This document shows, piece by piece, positions 37,304-47,400 of a DNA stretch of 64,000 bases. A program made the translations under genes and the position numbers. Under the pieces are notes generated by a model that saw only the letters and a list, made by a program, of their open reading frames with translations, did no database searches and was not told the origin of the DNA. The stretch comes from Acidovorax sp. NCPPB 3576 (GTDB lineage: Bacteria > Pseudomonadota > Gammaproteobacteria > Burkholderiales > Burkholderiaceae_C), in the NCBI RefSeq assembly GCF_028473605.1, contig NZ_CP097267.1, forward strand, positions 1,914,501 to 1,978,500, in the 5' to 3' direction. How positions within the stretch are numbered: position 1 is the stretch's first letter; each line of letters starts with the position of its first letter.

Positions 37304-39178
37304 ATGAATCCTCGCCTGGTCGAGTACTACAACCGCGAACTCAGCTACCTGCGGGAGTTGGGCGCTGAGTTTGCTGCCGCCTTTCCCAAGGTGGCCGGCC
37401 GCCTGTCGCTGCGCGAGCTGGAGGTGGCCGACCCCTACGTGGAGCGCCTGCTGGAGGGGTTCAGCTTCCTGACTGCCCGCATCCAGATGAAGATGGACGC
37501 GGAGTTTCCCCGGCTCTCCCAGCGCATTCTGGAAATGGTCTGCCCGCACTATCTGGCCCCCACGCCGTCGATGGTGGTGGTGCAGATGGACCCCAGCGCG
37601 AGCGAGGGCAGCCTCGCCGATGGCTACACGCTGCCCGTGGGCAGCGTGCTGAGGGCACGCAAGACGGCAGAGGAGCAGACGCCGTGCGATTTCCGCACCG
37701 GGCACGAGCTCACGCTGTGGCCGATCGATCTCACCCAGGCCCGTCTCGGCGGCCCGCCGCTGGATCTGCCGCTGTCGCGGTTGCGCCTGCCCGAAGAGCC
37801 GGCGGCGCATTTGCGCATCGACCTGTCTACACGCGGAGCGCTGCGGTTCTGCGATCTGCGCATGGACCGGCTGGATGTGCATATTTCGGCGGGTGATGCG
37901 GTGGCATCGCACCTTCAAGAACTCATCCATGAATCGCTGATCGGCATCGTGGTGCACGATGCGCAGGACCCCTCGCGGGTCTGGGCCCACTTGCCGGCCG
38001 ATGCCCTGCTGGCGGAAGGCTACGAGCAGTCGCAGGCCCTGCTGCCGTACTCGCACCGCAGCTTCCAGGGGCACCGGCTGCTCCATGAATATTTCGCGTT
38101 CCCGGCGCGGTTCCGGTTCTTCTCGATTCGCGGACTGCAGACCGCACTGGCCAAGGCCGAGACCAAGACCATCGCCATCACCTTGCTGCTGCGCCGTGCC
38201 CAGCCTACGCTGGAAGCCCAGGTGGATCGGCACAAGTTCCTGCTGCACTGCGTGCCCGCGATCAACCTGTTCGAACGCCCGGCCGACCGCATCCATGTGG
38301 CGCCGAACGTCAACGAATACCACGTGGTGCCCGACCGCACCCGCCCTCGGGATTTCGAGGTGTACAGCGTTCTGGGCGTGACGGGCCACCGCGAGGGGCA
38401 GCTCAACGATCGCGAGTTCGTGCCGCTGTTTTCTTCCATCCATGGCATCCGGTCCAGCGACCAGGCGTACTTTGCCGCGCGCAGGGAGCCTCGGCTGTTT
38501 TCGGAGCATGCGGCACGGTTTGGCCCCCGCACGCAGTATCTGGGCAGCGAGGTGTTCATCTCCCTGGTGGATCAGCGGGAGGCCCCGTTCTCGGACGATC
38601 TGAAGCAGCTGAGCGTGCGCACCCTGTGCACCAACCGCGATCTGCCGTTGCTGATGGGCGGGCGCAGCAGCGAGGGCGACTTCACCACCGTGGAATCCGT
38701 TCCAGTGGACCGCGTGCGCACGGTGGCCGGGCCCACGCGGCCCACGTCCAGCGTGGCCGAGAACGAGATCACCTGGCGCCTCATTTCGCACCTGTCCCTG
38801 AACTACCTGGCGATGACCGACCTGTCGGAAGAAGAGGGCGCGGCCACGCTGCGCGATCTGCTGCGGCTTTACCTCGACCTGGGCGACAAGGATCTGTCCG
38901 GCCAAGTCTCCAGCATCAAGGGCGTGGGCATTTCCGCCATCACCCGCCGCCTGCCGCAGCATGGGCAACTGGTCTATGGCCGGGGCGTGGGGATCTCGGT
39001 CGGCGTGGACGAAAGCTCCCTGGCCGGCGTCAGCCCCTGGCCGCTGATGGCCGTCCTGGAGCGCTTCTTCGCGCGGCACGTGGGGGTGAACAGCTACACC
39101 GAATTGGCACTCGACTCGCGCCAGCGCGGACGCATCGCGCAGTGGCGGGTGCGGCCCGGCCAAAGGCCCTGCACATGA
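37304..39178 (+). CDS. tssF: T6SS baseplate subunit TssF
   Basis: TssF (VasA/ImpG) builds the baseplate wedge with TssG and TssE. The 624-residue product begins with the hallmark LVEYYNRELSYLRELGAEFA and AFPKVAGRLSLRELEVADPY VERLLEG. Mid-protein it has LLHCVPAINLFERPADRI, followed by the C-terminal GVGISAITRRLPQHGQLVYG. The ATG at 37304 is preferred over an in-frame upstream ATG at 37259 because family similarity starts with NPRLVEYYNREL. Its stop overlaps the tssG start (ATGA). Confidence 0.96.
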   Translation: MNPRLVEYYNRELSYLRELGAEFAAAFPKVAGRLSLRELEVADPYVERLLEGFSFLTARIQMKMDAEFPRLSQRILEMVCPHYLAPTPSMVVVQMDPSASEGSLADGYTLPVGSVLRARKTAEEQTPCDFRTGHELTLWPIDLTQARLGGPPLDLPLSRLRLPEEPAAHLRIDLSTRGALRFCDLRMDRLDVHISAGDAVASHLQELIHESLIGIVVHDAQDPSRVWAHLPADALLAEGYEQSQALLPYSHRSFQGHRLLHEYFAFPARFRFFSIRGLQTALAKAETKTIAITLLLRRAQPTLEAQVDRHKFLLHCVPAINLFERPADRIHVAPNVNEYHVVPDRTRPRDFEVYSVLGVTGHREGQLNDREFVPLFSSIHGIRSSDQAYFAARREPRLFSEHAARFGPRTQYLGSEVFISLVDQREAPFSDDLKQLSVRTLCTNRDLPLLMGGRSSEGDFTTVESVPVDRVRTVAGPTRPTSSVAENEITWRLISHLSLNYLAMTDLSEEEGAATLRDLLRLYLDLGDKDLSGQVSSIKGVGISAITRRLPQHGQLVYGRGVGISVGVDESSLAGVSPWPLMAVLERFFARHVGVNSYTELALDSRQRGRIAQWRVRPGQRPCT

Positions 39179-40305
39179 GCCGTTTGCCCACGCTCGACGC
39201 GGGCGACGCCCGGCAGGCGCGGATTGCACGGCCACCGAGCGATGCCGGGGTGGCGCTCTTTTGGCAGAAGCTGAAAGACAACCCGCACGAATTCGACCTG
39301 TTTTTCACCTTGCGGCTGCTGCAGGCCCGCCAGCCCGAGTTTCCCCGGTTCGGCCGGGCCCTGCGGCCCAAGGGCGAGTCCCTGCGCCTGGGCCAGGACC
39401 CGTCGCTGGCCTTTGCGCCGGCGACCCTCGCCGAAGTGTTGCCTGGTGTGGCGGGCCAGCCAGAGCGTTTGATGGTGTGGAATTTCGGGCTCTACGGGCC
39501 CAACGGGCCGATGCCCACGCACCTTACGGAGTACGTGCGGGAACGCCTGCGGCAGTACGACGACCCGACGCTGGCGCGCTTTTCGGACATCTTTCACCAC
39601 CGGCTCTTGCTGCTGTTCTTTCGGGCCTGGTCGGACCCGCAGCCGACCACCTCGCTGGACCGGGCAGGCGACGATTCCTTCGGCCGGCACGTGCGCAGCC
39701 TGGTGGGGCTGGGCGAGCCCACGCAACTGTCCCGCGACGCGGTGCCGGACCACGCCAAGCAATACATGGCGGGCCATCTCACCCGCTGGACGCGCAACCC
39801 GGAAGGCCTGACGGCGGCCATTCGCCTGTATTTCGGCGTGCCGGTGGAGTTGATCGAATACGCGCTGCACTACCTAGAGCTCGAACCCCGCCAGCAGACG
39901 CGGCTGTCGCGCAATGCCTGCAATTCGCAGCTGGGCGTGGACACCGTGGTCGGTAGCCGCGTGCCCGACGCGCAGAGCAAGTTCCGGCTGCGGATCGGGC
40001 CGCTCACGCTGGCGCAGTACGAACGCTTCCTGCCTTCGGGCGAAGACTTCCAGGCGCTGGTGGACTGGGTGCGCAACTACCTGGGCATCGAGTTCGCGTG
40101 GGACTTCGAGCTGGTGCTGCGCCGCGAAGACGTGCCCCCCTGCCAGCTCGGCGGCGCCACGCGGCTGGGGTGGACGACCTGGTCACTTTCGGCTCCCGCC
40201 ACCCGCGATCCGGACGACTTCCGCCTGGACCCCGAGCACTGGCTGACCCTGCGCAAGGGCGCTGCCCGCCGCGCCCCTGCTCCACCCAATTCCGCGCACG
40301 CCTGA
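39175..40305 (+). CDS. tssG: T6SS baseplate subunit TssG
   Basis: TssG (VasB/ImpH) partners two copies of TssF in the baseplate wedge. The 376-residue product has PHEFDLFFTLRLLQARQPEF, VWNFGLYGPNGPMPTHLTEY, RLLLLFFRAWSDPQPTTSLD and LRIGPLTLAQYERFLPSGED, all family hallmarks. The ATG overlaps the tssF stop by four bases. The reading frame is open much further upstream inside tssF, but only the ATG at 39175 makes biological sense. Confidence 0.95.
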   Translation: MSRLPTLDAGDARQARIARPPSDAGVALFWQKLKDNPHEFDLFFTLRLLQARQPEFPRFGRALRPKGESLRLGQDPSLAFAPATLAEVLPGVAGQPERLMVWNFGLYGPNGPMPTHLTEYVRERLRQYDDPTLARFSDIFHHRLLLLFFRAWSDPQPTTSLDRAGDDSFGRHVRSLVGLGEPTQLSRDAVPDHAKQYMAGHLTRWTRNPEGLTAAIRLYFGVPVELIEYALHYLELEPRQQTRLSRNACNSQLGVDTVVGSRVPDAQSKFRLRIGPLTLAQYERFLPSGEDFQALVDWVRNYLGIEFAWDFELVLRREDVPPCQLGGATRLGWTTWSLSAPATRDPDDFRLDPEHWLTLRKGAARRAPAPPNSAHA

Positions 40306-40342
40306 TGCGCTCCTTTTTTAAAAACTGACTCACCGAGGTCCC

Positions 40343-43093
40343 ATGTCTGAAATTAGCCGGCAAGCCCTTTTCGGAAAATTGAATCCCCTGTTGTTCAAAT
40401 CGTTGGAAAGCGCCACGGTTTTCTGCAAGCTGCGCGGCAACCCATATGTGGAGCTGGTGCACTGGCTGCACCAACTGCTGCAGGAAACCGATTCCGACCT
40501 GGTGCGCGTGTTCCGCCACTTCGAGATCGACGCCGAAAAGCTCGCGGCTGACGTGCTGCAGAGCCTGGACCGGCTTCCGCGCGGGGCCACCTCGATCAGC
40601 GATTTCTCGGCACAGATCGAAACCGCCATCGAGCGCGGCTGGGTCTATGCCACGCTGATGTTCGGCGAGTCGCAGATCCGCAGCGCCTACTGGCTCTCCG
40701 GCATGGTGCGCACGCGCGCGCTGGCCAATGAATTGCGGGCCATCTCCAGCGAACTGGGCCGCTTGACGGAGCCGGCCTTGAGCGACGCATTCGCGCGGCT
40801 GCTGCCCGATTCGCCGGAGTCGCGCCTGGGCGCGGCGGACGGGTCCGGCCTCTCGGGCGTGCCCGGCGAGGCCAGCGGTGCCACGGGCCCGGCCGGCACG
40901 GGGCGCGGCGAGGCACTGCAGAAATACACGGTCGATCTGACCGAGCGCGCACGCCAGCAAGAGCTGGACCCCGTGACCGGGCGCGACGAAGAAGTGCGCC
41001 AGATGGTCGACATCCTGATGCGCCGCCGCCAGAACAACCCCATCCTCGTCGGCGAGGCCGGCGTGGGCAAGACGGCCGTCGTCGAAGGCCTGGCGCTGCG
41101 CATCGCGGCGGGCGATGTGCCGCCGCCGCTCAAGGACGTGCAACTGCGCGTGGTGGACATCGGCCTGTTGCAGGCCGGCGCCAGCATGAAGGGCGAGTTC
41201 GAGAACCGCCTGCGGGCATTGCTGGACGAGGTACAGGCCAGCACCGCGCCCATCGTGCTGTTCATCGATGAGGTGCACACGCTGATCGGCGCGGGCGGGC
41301 AGGCCGGTACGGGCGATGCGGCCAACCTGCTCAAGCCCGCGCTCGCGCGCGGCGTGCTGCGCACAATCGGCGCGACCACCTGGGCCGAGTACAAGAAGTA
41401 CATCGAGAAAGACCCGGCGCTCACCCGGCGCTTCCAACTGGTGCAGATCCACGAGCCGGACGAAGCCAAGGCCGTACTCATGCTGCGTGGCGTGGCCGCC
41501 AAGCTGGAGGGCCACCACCGCGTGCGCATCGGCGACGACGCAGTGGCCGCCGCCGTCAGCCTGTCGCACCGCTATATCCCCTCGCGGCAACTGCCCGACA
41601 AGGCGGTGAGCCTGCTGGACACCGCCTGCTCGCGCGTGGCGATGGGCCTGCACGCCACCCCGGCGCGCCTGGAGGCTGTGATCCGGCAACTGGAGTCGCT
41701 CGCGGTCGAGAAGGACATCGTGCAGCGCGAGCTGGACCTGGGCGTGGGCGAGACCGAGCGCTTCGACGAAATCAATGCGTCGCTGGCGCGGCTGGAGGCG
41801 GAGCATGAAGTGCTCAAGGCCCGCTTCGAAAGCGAAAAGGCCATGGTGCAGCAGATCGTGGACGCCGAGTCGGCCGTGCTGGCCCGCCGCGTGGCCAAGG
41901 AGGCTGCTGCCCAGGCCACGCCGCCGGGGGAGGCCGCACAAGGCAGTTCCATTGCAGCCGCCGAAGCAGAAACTCCCGCTGTCACGGCGCCTGCGGACGG
42001 GGCCGACCCCGCAGCCGTTCACCAACTGAGCGGCTTGCGCGACGAGCTGCTGCGCATGCAGGGAGAGGACCCTTTGCTGCAGCCCGTGGTCGATGCCAGC
42101 GTGGTGGCCGCCGTGGTGGCGGAGTGGACCGGCATTCCCGTGGGCCGCATGGTGCGCGACGAAGTGAAATCGGTGCTCACGCTGGCGGACACGCTGGAGA
42201 AACGGGTGATCGGCCAGCGGCACGGCCTGGAGGCCATCACACGGCGCATCCAGACCGCCCGCGCGCAGCTGGACAACCCGGGCAAGCCCATCGGCGTGTT
42301 CCTGCTGGCGGGCCCGTCGGGCGTCGGCAAGACCGAGACCGCGCTTTCGCTAGCCGAGGCGCTGTACGGTGGCGAACAGAACCTCATCACCATCAACATG
42401 AGCGAGTTCCAGGAAGCGCACACGGTCTCGACCCTGAAGGGCGCGCCGCCCGGCTACGTGGGCTACGGCGAAGGCGGCGTGCTGACCGAGGCCGTGCGCC
42501 GGCGTCCCTACAGCGTGGTGCTGCTCGATGAGATCGAGAAGGCCCACCCCGACGTGCACGAGCTGTTCTTCCAGGTCTTCGACAAGGGTTGGATGGAAGA
42601 CGGGGAAGGGCGCTACATCGACTTCAAGAATACCGTGATCATCCTGACCTCCAACGTGGGCTCGGAGTTGATCGCCGGCATGTGCCGCGATCCCGATCTG
42701 GTGCCGCCACCCGAAGCCTTGGCCAAGGCCGTGCGCCAGCCGCTGCTCGAAAAGTTTCCGGCCGCGCTGCTGGGCCGTCTGGTGGTGGTGCCGTACTTCC
42801 CCATCTCGGACGCGATGCTGGACCAGATCATCCGGCTGCAGCTGCAGCGCATCCAGACGCGCATCCTGGAGCGGCACAACGCCCAGTTCACGTTCGACGA
42901 GGCCGCGGTGCAGCTGATTCGCCAGCGCTGCAGCGAGGTCGAATCCGGCGCGCGCATGGTGGACGGCATCATCACGCAGAACCTGCTGCCGCGCCTGGCC
43001 ATGCAGTTTTTGCAATCCTCCGTTGACGCGCATGTCATCCGGAAGATCGAGCTCAGCGCATCGGACAGCGATTTCGAGATCGTGTTCGGCTGA
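40343..43093 (+). CDS. tssH: T6SS AAA+ ATPase ClpV (TssH)
   Basis: ClpV disassembles contracted sheath for reuse. The 916-residue protein has an N-terminal ClpN-like domain (SRQALFGKLNPLLFKSLESA, YVELVHWLHQLLQETDSDLV) that binds TssC. The first AAA domain has Walker A GEAGVGKTAVVEGL near residue 237. A middle coiled coil (about 440-520) follows, then a second AAA domain with GPSGVGKTETALSLAEALYG near 656 and the C-terminal D2-small domain. A Pro/Ala insert near 530-550 (ATPPGEAAQGSSIAAAEAET) is a local oddity. It closes the T6SS cluster; a 9-bp-stem hairpin lies 45 bp downstream. Confidence 0.96.
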   Translation: MSEISRQALFGKLNPLLFKSLESATVFCKLRGNPYVELVHWLHQLLQETDSDLVRVFRHFEIDAEKLAADVLQSLDRLPRGATSISDFSAQIETAIERGWVYATLMFGESQIRSAYWLSGMVRTRALANELRAISSELGRLTEPALSDAFARLLPDSPESRLGAADGSGLSGVPGEASGATGPAGTGRGEALQKYTVDLTERARQQELDPVTGRDEEVRQMVDILMRRRQNNPILVGEAGVGKTAVVEGLALRIAAGDVPPPLKDVQLRVVDIGLLQAGASMKGEFENRLRALLDEVQASTAPIVLFIDEVHTLIGAGGQAGTGDAANLLKPALARGVLRTIGATTWAEYKKYIEKDPALTRRFQLVQIHEPDEAKAVLMLRGVAAKLEGHHRVRIGDDAVAAAVSLSHRYIPSRQLPDKAVSLLDTACSRVAMGLHATPARLEAVIRQLESLAVEKDIVQRELDLGVGETERFDEINASLARLEAEHEVLKARFESEKAMVQQIVDAESAVLARRVAKEAAAQATPPGEAAQGSSIAAAEAETPAVTAPADGADPAAVHQLSGLRDELLRMQGEDPLLQPVVDASVVAAVVAEWTGIPVGRMVRDEVKSVLTLADTLEKRVIGQRHGLEAITRRIQTARAQLDNPGKPIGVFLLAGPSGVGKTETALSLAEALYGGEQNLITINMSEFQEAHTVSTLKGAPPGYVGYGEGGVLTEAVRRRPYSVVLLDEIEKAHPDVHELFFQVFDKGWMEDGEGRYIDFKNTVIILTSNVGSELIAGMCRDPDLVPPPEALAKAVRQPLLEKFPAALLGRLVVVPYFPISDAMLDQIIRLQLQRIQTRILERHNAQFTFDEAAVQLIRQRCSEVESGARMVDGIITQNLLPRLAMQFLQSSVDAHVIRKIELSASDSDFEIVFG

Positions 43094-43137
43094 GGCCCTC
43101 TTTGCGCTGAAACGCGCTCGGGTCTGACCACTACCTA

Positions 43138-43168
43138 CCATGGGCCTGCGCTGCGCAGGGGCCCATGG
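43138..43168. other. Stable hairpin downstream of clpV
   Basis: Arms CCATGGGCC and GGCCCATGG enclose an inner TGCGC-T-GCGCA pairing, giving a long stem-loop 45 bp after the clpV stop. No T run follows on either strand, so it may protect the mRNA 3' end rather than terminate. Confidence 0.55.
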
Positions 43169-43278
43169 TGGTCGCAGCGCCGCACGCATTGGAATAGGGA
43201 GAGGGACGGGCGCGGGCGGCAGTGCATGCAAACGCCCAATCCGTCGAACCCGCTCTCCAGAGCGGATGGATTCATCGC

Positions 43279-43434
43279 AAAAAAAGCCTGGCTACGCGAG
43301 CACGCCCGTTGGCTGGCAAAAAACGACCCGTCGGACGGAGAGTCCGGGAGTCGCCCCACGATGAAATTTGTCGGGGGCTGACCGGGCATTGCGGGGATTC
43401 CGAGATGAACCCACCGAACACCGAGCCAGCGATT
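43279..43434 (-). ncRNA. Candidate Fur-controlled small RNA sharing its 3' end with the hemP 3' UTR
   Basis: On the minus strand, TTGATA (43470-43465) and TACACT (43446-43441), 18 bp apart, form a plausible promoter that spans the Fur box. Transcription from about 43434 would yield about 156 nt ending in GCCAGGC followed by T7 (43285-43279). The last ~87 nt (43365-43279) match the hemP 3' UTR element at 52847-52760: shared GGGGCGACTC, GGGTCGT and GTAGCCAGGCTTTTTTT around a central hairpin. Here the hairpin is CGGAC/GTCCG; in the hemP copy it is different but still pairs. The alternative is a dispersed repeat with no RNA function. No transcript evidence is available from sequence alone. Confidence 0.45.
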
Positions 43435-43452
43435 GACGCCAGTGTATCATTA

Positions 43453-43471
43453 AATGAGAATGGTTATCAAT
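43453..43471. promoter_or_regulatory. Fur box upstream of the DUF2325 gene
   Basis: AATGAGAATGGTTATCAAT is a close match to the 19-bp Fur consensus (GATAATGATAATCATTATC). It overlaps a plus-strand promoter-like pair (TTGACG at 43433, GAGAAT 17 bp on) and a minus-strand pair, so both directions could be iron-repressed. Confidence 0.75.
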
Positions 43472-43591
43472 CAATTGACTGACGGGCACCGTGGCGTCTT
43501 TGGCATCTCACTGCCTGTCGAGCGGGACGCGGCCTGATGGGCAGCACGGGCATACCGGCTGTCCAGAGTCGTTTTTCAAAAGGGAGTGCAG

Positions 43592-44326
43592 ATGATCGCC
43601 AATCCAGTGGAGGACCTCATCGAAGAACACCGTGTGCTGCTGGATGGGTACGGGCGTGCTCAGATCCGCTGCAGCCGCCTGTTGGCCGCACAGGCCGCGG
43701 AGATCGAGCGGCTGCAGATCCAGGCCATTCGCCTGCGTGCGCGGGCCATCGTGGCGGAGTCGGCGCTGGCGTTTGCTCGCCAGGAGGCTGCCGAGGGGGC
43801 GGCCGCCGCTTCGCTGCACGGACCGGCCCGGCGGCGTGCCATGGGCCGGCAGATCGAAGCCCTGGGACAGCGCATCCATGAGCTGATGCGCGAGGTCTTG
43901 CACTGGCAGTGGCGGGCCGCGCGATCCCATCACGCCACGCCGCCGCCCGCCATGGTGTTTCGGTCAGGGCTTGCCGAGGCAGTTTCGGCCCCGGTCAGGC
44001 CCATGCGGTCGGTGGTCTGCATCGCGCAGGACGCGGCGGGCAGCCTCGTCGCGCAGCCGGTGGGTCGCAAGCTGCCAACTGCGCTGGAGGATGAAGCCGT
44101 TTCCTGCCCCTCCTTGCCCAGCGGCAATGCGGCCCTGGAGGCCAGCTTGATCGCCGCCGATTTCGTGATCTGCCAAACGGGCTGCGTCGGCCACGACGAT
44201 TACTGGCGGGTACAGGACCATTGCAAACGCACGGGCAAGCCGTGTGTGCTGGTGGACCAGCCCCAGGTCGTTCAGATCATGCGGGGGCTGGCGCACCCGC
44301 AGGATGGGTTGGTAACGCAGAGGTAG
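43592..44326 (+). CDS. DUF2325 domain-containing protein, probably iron-regulated
   Basis: The 244-residue protein has a helical, Arg/Ala/Glu-rich N-terminal half (about residues 5-105; LEEHRVLLDGYGRAQIRCSR-like start) predicted to form a coiled coil. A C-terminal DUF2325 domain (about 185-235) shows IAADFVICQTGCVGHDDYWR, CKRTGKPCVLVDQP. DUF2325 resembles a small Rossmann-like or nucleotide-binding unit but has no settled function. AGGGAG lies just before the ATG at 43592; a GTG at 43586 is possible. A strong Fur box lies about 120 bp upstream, so expression is probably induced when iron is scarce. No signal peptide or membrane segment is visible. Confidence 0.8.
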   Translation: MIANPVEDLIEEHRVLLDGYGRAQIRCSRLLAAQAAEIERLQIQAIRLRARAIVAESALAFARQEAAEGAAAASLHGPARRRAMGRQIEALGQRIHELMREVLHWQWRAARSHHATPPPAMVFRSGLAEAVSAPVRPMRSVVCIAQDAAGSLVAQPVGRKLPTALEDEAVSCPSLPSGNAALEASLIAADFVICQTGCVGHDDYWRVQDHCKRTGKPCVLVDQPQVVQIMRGLAHPQDGLVTQR

Positions 44327-44389
44327 GCGGGCGGCTTGCGCACCAGGGACAGGCCCGCCCGCATAACCTATGAGGGCTTGGCATCGAAT

Positions 44390-44447
44390 GCTATTGAATT
44401 AATAGCAGTGTGCCCTAGTGAATCATGCGCTGGAGGCCATTTTGACC
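44390..44447 (+). repeat. Dispersed ~55-bp repeat, copy 3, between the DUF2325 gene and putA
   Basis: GCTATTGAATTAATAGCA forms the palindromic left part, then TGCCCTAGTGAATCATGCGC and TGGAGGCCATTTTGACC. This copy is intergenic, between convergent genes, and is the best reference copy of the family in the window. Confidence 0.75.
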
Positions 44448-44466
44448 ATTGGCCTCCTGTCACGCC

Positions 44467-47400
44467 TCAGGCCATGGTCATCAGGCTGGCGTTGCCTCCG
44501 GCCGCGGCGGTGTTCACGCTCAGCGCGCGTTCGATCACCAGCCGCTCCAGCGGCACCGCAGTGGTCCCTGCAGGCAGTGCGGTAATGCCGACGATGGGGC
44601 CCGGCCGCTGCGCCATCTGCTGGCACAACGCGGCCAGTGCGTCTGCGCTGCCCTGGTGCAGCACGGCATCCAGCGCCACGCCGGGGCTGCGCCAGTCGTT
44701 CACCAAGGCCACACGCGTCTGGACGCTGGCCGGCAGACGGGCGTGCAGGGCTGCGGTTTCGTCCGCAGGCCACACGGCGGTGCCGCCCACTGCCAGCACC
44801 GCGGCGAGCTGGGTGAGGCGGTCGGTATCGTTGTCGGCCAGGCAGAGCGTGCGGGCACGGGGCGCCAGCGTGTATTGGTTGCGCTCGCCGGTGGGACCGG
44901 GCAGGGTGCAGGCCAGGCCGGCCACCGCGGCATCGGCCAGGGCTGCGCATGTGTGGGCAAGCTGCGCGTGGCCGGCGGCCGGCGCCCATTCGGCCATTGC
45001 CTGCAGCGGAGCCTGCAGCACGGCGCGTGCGGCCAGATCGGGCGTGGCGGCGGCCGTGGTGGCAATGGCCGCCCGCGCTGCGTCGGCCGGGTGTCGGGAG
45101 AGCAGGCGCAGCAGGTACAGTGGCCCGCCGGCCTTGGGGCCCGTGCCGGACAGGCCTTCGCCGCCAAAGGGCTGCACGCCCACGACCGCGCCCACCATGT
45201 TGCGATTCACATAGACATTGCCGGCATGCGCGCGGCGCACCACACGCTCCACGGTTTCGTCGATGCGTGTGTGCAGCCCCTGCGTGAGTCCGTAGCCCGT
45301 CGCGTTGATCTGGTCGAGCAAGGTGTCCAGGCCATCGCTGGCATAGCGCACCACGTGCAGCACCGGGCCGAACACCTCGCGCTGGAGTTCGCCGATGCTG
45401 GCCAGCTCGATGAGCGTGGGGACAACGAAGGTGCCGCGTGCCAGCACGTCGGCATCCACCGCGGGGCGGAAAACGGCGCGGCCGGCGGCGCGCAGCGTGG
45501 CCACGTGCTGCTCGATGCCGGCGCGCGCCTCTTCGTCGATCACCGGGCCGACGTCCACCTTCAGCAGGCTGGGATCACCCACCGTCAGTTCGGCCATGGC
45601 CCCCTTGAGCATGGAGATGACGCGGTCGGCCGCGTCGGCCTGCACGCACAGCACGCGCAGGGCGGAGCAGCGCTGCCCGGCGCTGTCGAAGGCCGATGCC
45701 ACCACGTCGCCCACCACCTGCTCCACCAGCGCGGAGGAGTCCACGATCATCGCGTTCTGCCCGCCGGTCTCGGCGATCAGCGGAATGGGGCGGCCTTGGG
45801 CGTCGAGCCGCCCGGCCACGCTGCGTTGCAGGATGCGCGCGACTTCAGTGGAGCCGGTGAACATCACGCCCATGACGCGGGCATCGCCCACCAGCCGCGC
45901 ACCGACCGTCTCGCCGCGCCCCGGCAGCAGCTGCATTGCACCGGGTGGAACGCCCGCCTCGTGCAGCAGCCGCACGGCTTCGGCGGCGATCAGCGGGGTT
46001 TGTTCGGCCGGCTTGGCAAGCACGGCGTTGCCCGCCGCCAAGGCTGCGGCCACCTGGCCCATGAAGATGGCGAGCGGAAAATTCCACGGGCTGATGCAGA
46101 CGACCGGCCCGAGCGGGGCGTGAGTGGCATTGTCGAAATGGCTCTCGGTCTGCACGGCGTAGTAGCGCAGAAAGTCCACCGCCTCGCGCACTTCGGCCAC
46201 GGCGTTGGCGCAGGTCTTTCCGGCCTCGCGCATCAGCAGGCTCATCAACTGGGGCAGGCCGGCCTCGAGCAAATCGGCGGTGCGGCGCAGCGCAGCGGCC
46301 CGGGCTGCAGGCGCGGTGGCCGCCCAGGCAGGGCCGGCATCGCAGGCGGCCTGCAGCGCGCAATCCACTTCGGCATCGGTTGCCTCTTGCACATGGCCGA
46401 CGACATCGGTGGGGTCTGCGGGGTTGCGCACGGCCAGCGTCGCACCTGCATCGGCCACCGGCCCATCGATGAGAGGCTCGGCCTGCCAGAACTGCTGCTT
46501 TTCAGCGGCCAGCGCATTCGACAGCCGGGCCAGCACGGCCTCGTTGGACAGGTCCACCCCCGCCGAATTGATGCGGCGGGCGCCATACAGGTCCTTGGGT
46601 AGCGGAATGCGGGGATGGGGCAGGGCGGTGGTGCCTTCTGCCACCGCGGCGGCATCCACCGTGGCGACGGGGTCGCTGACGAGCGATTCCAGTGCCAGCG
46701 TGGTGTCGGCCACGCGGTTCACGAACGAGGTGTTGGCCCCGTTTTCCAGCAGCCGGCGCACCAGGTAGGCGAGCAAGGTCTCGTGCGTTCCCACCGGTGC
46801 ATAGATGCGGCAGGGACGGCCCAGTTTGCCGTCCGATGGCGCGCCCACCACCTGCTCGTACAGGGGCTCGCCCATGCCGTGCAGGCATTGGAACTCATAC
46901 TGGCCGGGCCGATAGTCCGGGCCTGCCAGTTGGTAGATGGTGGCCAGCGTCTGGGCGTTGTGCGTGGCGAACTGGGGGTACACCACGTCGGTGGCTGCGA
47001 GCAGCTTGCGCGCGCAGGCGATGTAGGAGACATCGGTGTGGGCCTTGCGGGTGTACACCGGATAGTCGGCCAGGCCGTCCATTTGCGCCCGCTTGATCTC
47101 GCTGTCCCAGTAAGCGCCCTTGACCAGGCGGATCATCAGGCGGTGGCCCGTGTTGCGGGCCAGGTCGATCACCCAGTCGATCACGTGCGGACAGCGCTTC
47201 TGGTAGGCCTGGATGACGAAGCCGATGCCGTTCCAGCCCGCCAGCGAAGGGGCGCGGCACAGCCGCTCCAGCAGGTCGAGCGACAGTTCGAGCCGGTCCG
47301 CCTCTTCGGCGTCGATGTTCAGGCCGATGTCGTATTGGCGGGCCAGCTCGACCAAGTGCAGCACCTTGGGGTACAGCTCGTCCATCACCCGGGCATATTG

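Noticed and set aside
40004..42223. A 739-codon minus-strand frame opposite tssG and clpV
   Set aside because: Antisense shadow of two well-identified T6SS genes; low-complexity sequence typical of reversed GC-rich codons.
43135..43389. An 84-codon minus-strand frame through the shared iron-linked element (MPGQPPTNFIVGRLPDSP...)
   Set aside because: The hemP-side copy of the element is not translated in that frame (it follows the hemP stop), and the hairpin sequences change freely, so RNA or repeat character is more likely than a peptide.
44449..46602. A 717-codon plus-strand frame opposite putA
   Set aside because: Shadow of putA, dominated by Gly, His, Arg and Gln, with no domain.
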